Positions 5,882-9,121 of a stretch of DNA of 9,121 nucleotides are shown piece by piece. Position 1 is the first letter of the stretch, and each line of letters opens with the position of its first letter. The stretch comes from Leptospirillum sp037442005 (GTDB lineage Bacteria > Nitrospirota > Leptospirillia > Leptospirillales > Leptospirillaceae). The stretch covers positions 1 to 9,121 of the forward strand of contig JBBIRA010000055.1 of the NCBI GenBank assembly GCA_037442005.1, in the 5' to 3' direction. Made by a program: the position numbers and the translations under genes. Under the pieces are notes generated by a model that worked only from the letters and a program-made list of their open reading frames with translations, made no database searches and was not told the DNA's origin.

Positions 5882-7376
5882 GGACCCCTCCTTCCGTCTT
5901 CACCGGTCGCTTCCGTACGGTGTCCCGGAGCTCCTGAATCTCGCCCGTGAGTTCAGAAAACGCGTCTTTGGCCATGGATCCTGAACCGTCAAGCCACAGA
6001 TGATGGGCCAGAGGCCAAAGAACAGGAAATTCATTGACGGCGGCAATGCGACGCGTGAGGGAAGAGGTCGCCAGGGCGGCCATCAACCGGACACCGGTTT
6101 CCAGGTGTTCGAGAACCGGAAGCGATTCCACCGGCAGGACAACCCCGGACAGCGCCTGGGCAACCGGATCCGGTTGCCCAGTTCCCCCGAGAAGACGGAG
6201 AAAGAAGCGCCGGAACAGGATTCCCAGAAGCTCCTCCTCCCCCTCACTGCCGGAAGAGACACGCAAAGGCTCTCCGGACAATATCAGGCGGTTGAACCCT
6301 CCGTCAGACTCTCCCCCTTCATAGACCCAAAGCGACGGGGTCGAGGAGGGAAGCGGGCCACCGGACATCACCGAAACGGCCACCTCCGCAATCATCGAGC
6401 CGTCCATCAAATCCCGGCAGGCAATGGTCTGGCACCCTGACCCTTCCGCACCGCACGGATGACAGGCCATGCGGGAAACGATCGAAATCCGGCGGCCATA
6501 ACGGGCCCCGGTTTCATGGGGAGAAGCTCCACCAAAAAACAGTCCGATCGTGGGAATACGGCGGAAGGACGCCAGGTGCAACGGTGCGGTATCCGGGGAA
6601 ATGACCAGGCAGGCGTCACGGACAAGGGCATCCAGATCCGCAATCGAGGTTTTTCCCGCCAGATTCCGGACACTCCCCAAAAAGAGCCGGGAAAGACTCT
6701 CTCCTAGAGCGGCTTCATCGGGCCGGCCCAAAAGGATCACCTCCCCGACACCGTTTTTCCTGAGCCCCCGGATCAGCGCCTCCAGGGTTTCAAAGGTCGG
6801 CTGACGGTAAAGGGAACGGCCGGAGAGAACCAGGACAACAGATCCCCCGAAAGCCCGGGGAGACGATGATTCCGTCACCGGACCTTCCGGCAGGAACTCC
6901 CGCCAGATATCGGAAAGATGGATCCGGTTCTTCCGGCGGAGCCCCCGGGCCGAAGACACCAGATAGGCCGGCCACCCGAGAGGGGAATCCGGTTCCCCTT
7001 CCGTCTCTCCCGCCATCCGGGTAAACCCGTAGCCGACCGGGATGGCCGATGCCCGGACAAGGGCAACGCCACCCCGGTCATGGTTCAGATGGACAACGCG
7101 TTCCCAATGCCCATCCCGAAGCTCCCCGACCAGCGCTCTCCATTTGGGATAGCCACCGGAAAATCCTTCTTCGGGATGGACCCCGGGAAGCGTCAGAACC
7201 CTGGCCTTGATCTCAAGGGCCCGGGCCCAGGAGGCAATTTCGGGAGAGCACAACAACCCCAACGGCCCCCCGGAAGAAGCCGCCCGATCGAGAAGCGGCA
7301 GGCTTTCCAGAAAGTCCCCCGGCCGGGCGCGCTGGATCAGAAGCGTCGACGGGCTGCCGCCGGAACTCCTTTCCAC
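5871..7376 (-). CDS. GT9-family glycosyltransferase (heptosyltransferase-like), 501 aa
   Basis: The GT-B enzyme spans about residues 10-335. LLIQRARPGDFLESLPLLDR (12-31) is the first Rossmann loop (Gly-Asp pair), VVLVLSGRSLYRQP (180-193) starts the second domain, VILLGRPDEA (213-222) is a second-domain motif, and SPDTAPLHLAS (260-270) is the donor-binding signature. In the GT9 family the HxA after D-T/S-x-x-x contacts the nucleotide sugar. A Cys cluster (C305, C308, C315, C320) repeats the spacing seen in the other GT9 enzyme of this operon. Residues 340-501 are an added region with an amphipathic FRRFFLRLL helix (388-396) and a helical end (470-490). The start is a GTG at 7376, 3 nt after the stop of the preceding gene, with GGAGAGGG just upstream. 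The two GT9 proteins differ widely and probably add different sugars or linkages. The substrate cannot be read from the sequence. Confidence 0.82.
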   Translation of the reverse strand: MERSSGGSPSTLLIQRARPGDFLESLPLLDRAASSGGPLGLLCSPEIASWARALEIKARVLTLPGVHPEEGFSGGYPKWRALVGELRDGHWERVVHLNHDRGGVALVRASAIPVGYGFTRMAGETEGEPDSPLGWPAYLVSSARGLRRKNRIHLSDIWREFLPEGPVTESSSPRAFGGSVVLVLSGRSLYRQPTFETLEALIRGLRKNGVGEVILLGRPDEAALGESLSRLFLGSVRNLAGKTSIADLDALVRDACLVISPDTAPLHLASFRRIPTIGLFFGGASPHETGARYGRRISIVSRMACHPCGAEGSGCQTIACRDLMDGSMIAEVAVSVMSGGPLPSSTPSLWVYEGGESDGGFNRLILSGEPLRVSSGSEGEEELLGILFRRFFLRLLGGTGQPDPVAQALSGVVLPVESLPVLEHLETGVRLMAALATSSLTRRIAAVNEFPVLWPLAHHLWLDGSGSMAKDAFSELTGEIQELRDTVRKRPVKTEGGVHVG

Positions 7377-7379
7377 AGG

Positions 7380-9121
7380 TTACCCTCTCCGGGCAATAAA
7401 AGAGGAGTCGACCGGGATCCGTGACAAAAGACGGATCGCATCCCCGTCTTTGGGGTTGTCGGACAAAACCACCTTCAGATGCTGCGCGGCTTCTTCCTTT
7501 CTGCCCTGTTCCAGGAGAAAACGGGCATACTCCCGACGGAGAACCGGGGAATGGGGATAGGATTCGACCAGTCCCAAAAGAAGTCCTGCCGCCTGCTCGG
7601 CATCGTCTAGAGAACGGGCCGCCTGGATCATCAGGGCGGGCAGCTCCTCCTGGGATGGTTCCATCGCAAGCGACTGTCCGTAATAGAAAAGAGCATCCTC
7701 CTGGCGACCAAGGGACTGGCAGCACATTCCGAACCCGGTCAGTGCCTGCCAGCAGGACGGATTCTGGTCAAAGGCCCGCTTGAACCAGTGGATCGCGTCG
7801 TTATAGCGTCCCAGAAGGAGGTAGCAGGAAGCGATTCCTTGCGACGGACGTTCATCTTTCTTCGGATCCAGCGTGGGGAACGCCCGTTCATAGGCGGCAA
7901 TGGCCAGCTCAAAACGGCCATTGATCGCATGGATCTCCGCCTCTTTCAGGTCGAGTTCCGCCCGGTCGGCATCCGACAGCCAGACATCTTCCCTGGCCTC
8001 GGACAGCACTTCAAGGATTCCTGACTCTTCATCGGTTGAGAGAGACTCAATCCGATCCAAGATCGCACGCACCTTTCTCCGGCAGACAAGCAGGTACTCC
8101 CGGGCAAAAAGATCCCGGACTCCGTCCTCGTCCTGCCCTTTGATAATCATCGGACCGATGTCGACATCCATGACGGAGCCGGATTTTCGCTTCTCTGAAC
8201 TGGCAATCCCCTGATAACGGGAATCGAGATGGGGGGAAATCCCTTCGACCCAGAAGCCGGCCTTGTTCAAAAGCGTGATGATCGACTGGCGGCTGAACAG
8301 CCGGGGAAGGGACAGACGGCTTGACTCAGAAGACTGCGGGTCCGCGATTTCAGAAAGTACCTGGTGGTAGCGAATATTGGGAACGCTGACCAGAACCACA
8401 CCTGAATCAGAGAGACAGTGGGTGTATCGCTTCAGAAGCTCCAACGGATCCGAAACCCACCCCAGGGTATCCGCCAAAAGAAGAACATCGATCGATCCCG
8501 GAGGGATCTCGGAAGCACTGTCCATGGCATCCCGGCAAATCATCCGGTCATAATGGGCTGAGGCCCGTTCACACCGTTCAGGGTCGGACTCAATAGCCCA
8601 GACCGTGATCCCGGACAACCGCTCCCGGATCCCCCGGCCCGTCAGACCGTTTCCGCAACCGATATCCAGCACCGTCCGGGCGCCGGCCGGAATAAGCTCC
8701 AGAAGCTCCGACCGCTCTTCCTGGTCTTTTTTCCGGGAATGCCATGAGGCTACCTTTTCATCGATCAGGGCGGACCATGAGGCGATGAAACCCTCCATCG
8801 GAAATTCGCGGAGCACATCTTCCCGGGCCGCTTTTCCCATTTCCATGGCTTCTTCCGGATGGCTTAAAAACCATTCCAGCCGGCCATGAAGCCCGTCCAG
8901 TGTTTTTTCCAGAAATCCAGACCGGCCTGAAACGACAGGAGATCCGGGGTGATCCAGCGCGACCACCGGCATTCCCGTCGCCATGGCTTCAAGAAGCGCC
9001 AGATTGTACCCGTCTTCCCAGGGGGACACGGTGGTGTTCAAGTAAACCCGGCTGGACCGATAGGCATTGATAAGATCGGAAAGTCCGGCAGAAGGGGACG
9101 ACCCCGGAATCGACGGGTTCA
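7380..9121 (-). CDS. GT4-like glycosyltransferase / SAM methyltransferase / TPR fusion, N-terminus outside window
   Basis: The frame is open to the right edge, so 579 C-terminal residues are visible and the start is missing. A TTG at 9041 could be called as a start but cuts through a domain. Visible residues 1-110 are the C-terminal half of a GT-B enzyme: YRSSRVYLNTTVSPWEDG, LALLEAMATGMPVVALD (40-56) with the E-x(7)-E-like region of GT4 enzymes, and SGRSGFL. Residues about 138-255 are a class I methyltransferase with motif I VLDIGCGNG (150-158), acidic AIESDPE (175-181), and the later strand VLVSVPNIRYHQ (242-253). Residues 385-565 are TPR-like helical repeats (GRFELAIAAYERAF, GRYNDAIHWFKRAF, GRQEDALFYYGQSL). 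The design suggests one protein that transfers a sugar, methylates the glycan and docks partners through TPRs. It is the first visible gene of the operon. Confidence 0.85.
   Translation of the reverse strand, partial: NPSIPGSSPSAGLSDLINAYRSSRVYLNTTVSPWEDGYNLALLEAMATGMPVVALDHPGSPVVSGRSGFLEKTLDGLHGRLEWFLSHPEEAMEMGKAAREDVLREFPMEGFIASWSALIDEKVASWHSRKKDQEERSELLELIPAGARTVLDIGCGNGLTGRGIRERLSGITVWAIESDPERCERASAHYDRMICRDAMDSASEIPPGSIDVLLLADTLGWVSDPLELLKRYTHCLSDSGVVLVSVPNIRYHQVLSEIADPQSSESSRLSLPRLFSRQSIITLLNKAGFWVEGISPHLDSRYQGIASSEKRKSGSVMDVDIGPMIIKGQDEDGVRDLFAREYLLVCRRKVRAILDRIESLSTDEESGILEVLSEAREDVWLSDADRAELDLKEAEIHAINGRFELAIAAYERAFPTLDPKKDERPSQGIASCYLLLGRYNDAIHWFKRAFDQNPSCWQALTGFGMCCQSLGRQEDALFYYGQSLAMEPSQEELPALMIQAARSLDDAEQAAGLLLGLVESYPHSPVLRREYARFLLEQGRKEEAAQHLKVVLSDNPKDGDAIRLLSRIPVDSSFIARRG

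Noticed and set aside
2229..7376. Naming the GT9 genes as waaC, waaF or other LPS core heptosyltransferases
   Set aside because: Both have long extra C-terminal regions and no LPS-core genes beside them, so the family is supported but not the substrate.
7213..7725. 170-codon minus-strand frame over the junction of the TPR fusion and first GT9 gene
   Set aside because: Overlaps two strong coding frames and has only Gly/Arg/Pro/Ser-rich sequence.
9039..9041. TTG at 9041 as the true start of the multidomain protein
   Set aside because: The frame continues upstream without a stop to the window edge, and the residues before it continue the glycosyltransferase domain (YRSSRVYL).
1..9121. CRISPR array, tRNA or rRNA gene
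   Set aside because: No regularly spaced repeats, cloverleaf-like sequence or rRNA signature was seen on either strand.

Overview
This window is GC-rich bacterial DNA (roughly 58-60 % by eye), and every gene I accept is on the minus strand. Transcription therefore runs from position 9121 towards position 1. Codon use (many CCG, CGG, ATC and TCC triplets), tight gene packing and a multi-glycosyltransferase block beside small helical proteins and a PilZ-like protein resemble the flagellin or surface-glycan glycosylation regions of motile Gram-negative bacteria. A Nitrospirota (Leptospirillum-like) source is a guess; nothing here fixes the taxon.

Right and centre (9121-1547) is a compact operon, read right to left. 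It begins with the C-terminal part of a large glycosyltransferase (GT4-like)/SAM-methyltransferase/TPR fusion that runs off the right edge. Next come a GT9-family glycosyltransferase with a C-terminal extension, a CgeB-type glycosyltransferase with a Maf-like N-terminal region, and a second GT9-family enzyme with its own C-terminal extension. The last gene is a 223-residue, mostly helical protein of unknown function. Successive genes are separated by 3 nt, overlapped by 11 nt, overlapped by 4 nt and separated by 10 nt, so translational coupling is likely. Together they look like machinery that builds and methylates a short glycan, perhaps on flagellin. The acceptor is not shown by the sequence.

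The short gap at 1424-1546 separates this operon from three small downstream genes. It holds a plausible sigma-70-type promoter and a 9-bp inverted repeat whose 3' arm contains most of the Shine-Dalgarno of the next gene (139 aa). A transcript reading through from the glycosyltransferase operon would fold this ribosome site into a hairpin. A transcript started at the local promoter would lack the 5' arm. The 139-aa gene ends inside an intrinsic terminator whose loop carries the stop codon. A 66-aa gene and a PilZ-like gene follow, overlapping by 8 nt.

The far left edge (1-74) is the start of a different kind of gene: the first 24 residues of an IS607-family serine recombinase (MerR-like helix-turn-helix), preceded by a short AT-rich tract. 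A mobile element has therefore probably inserted just downstream of the PilZ-like gene; nearly all of it lies outside the window.
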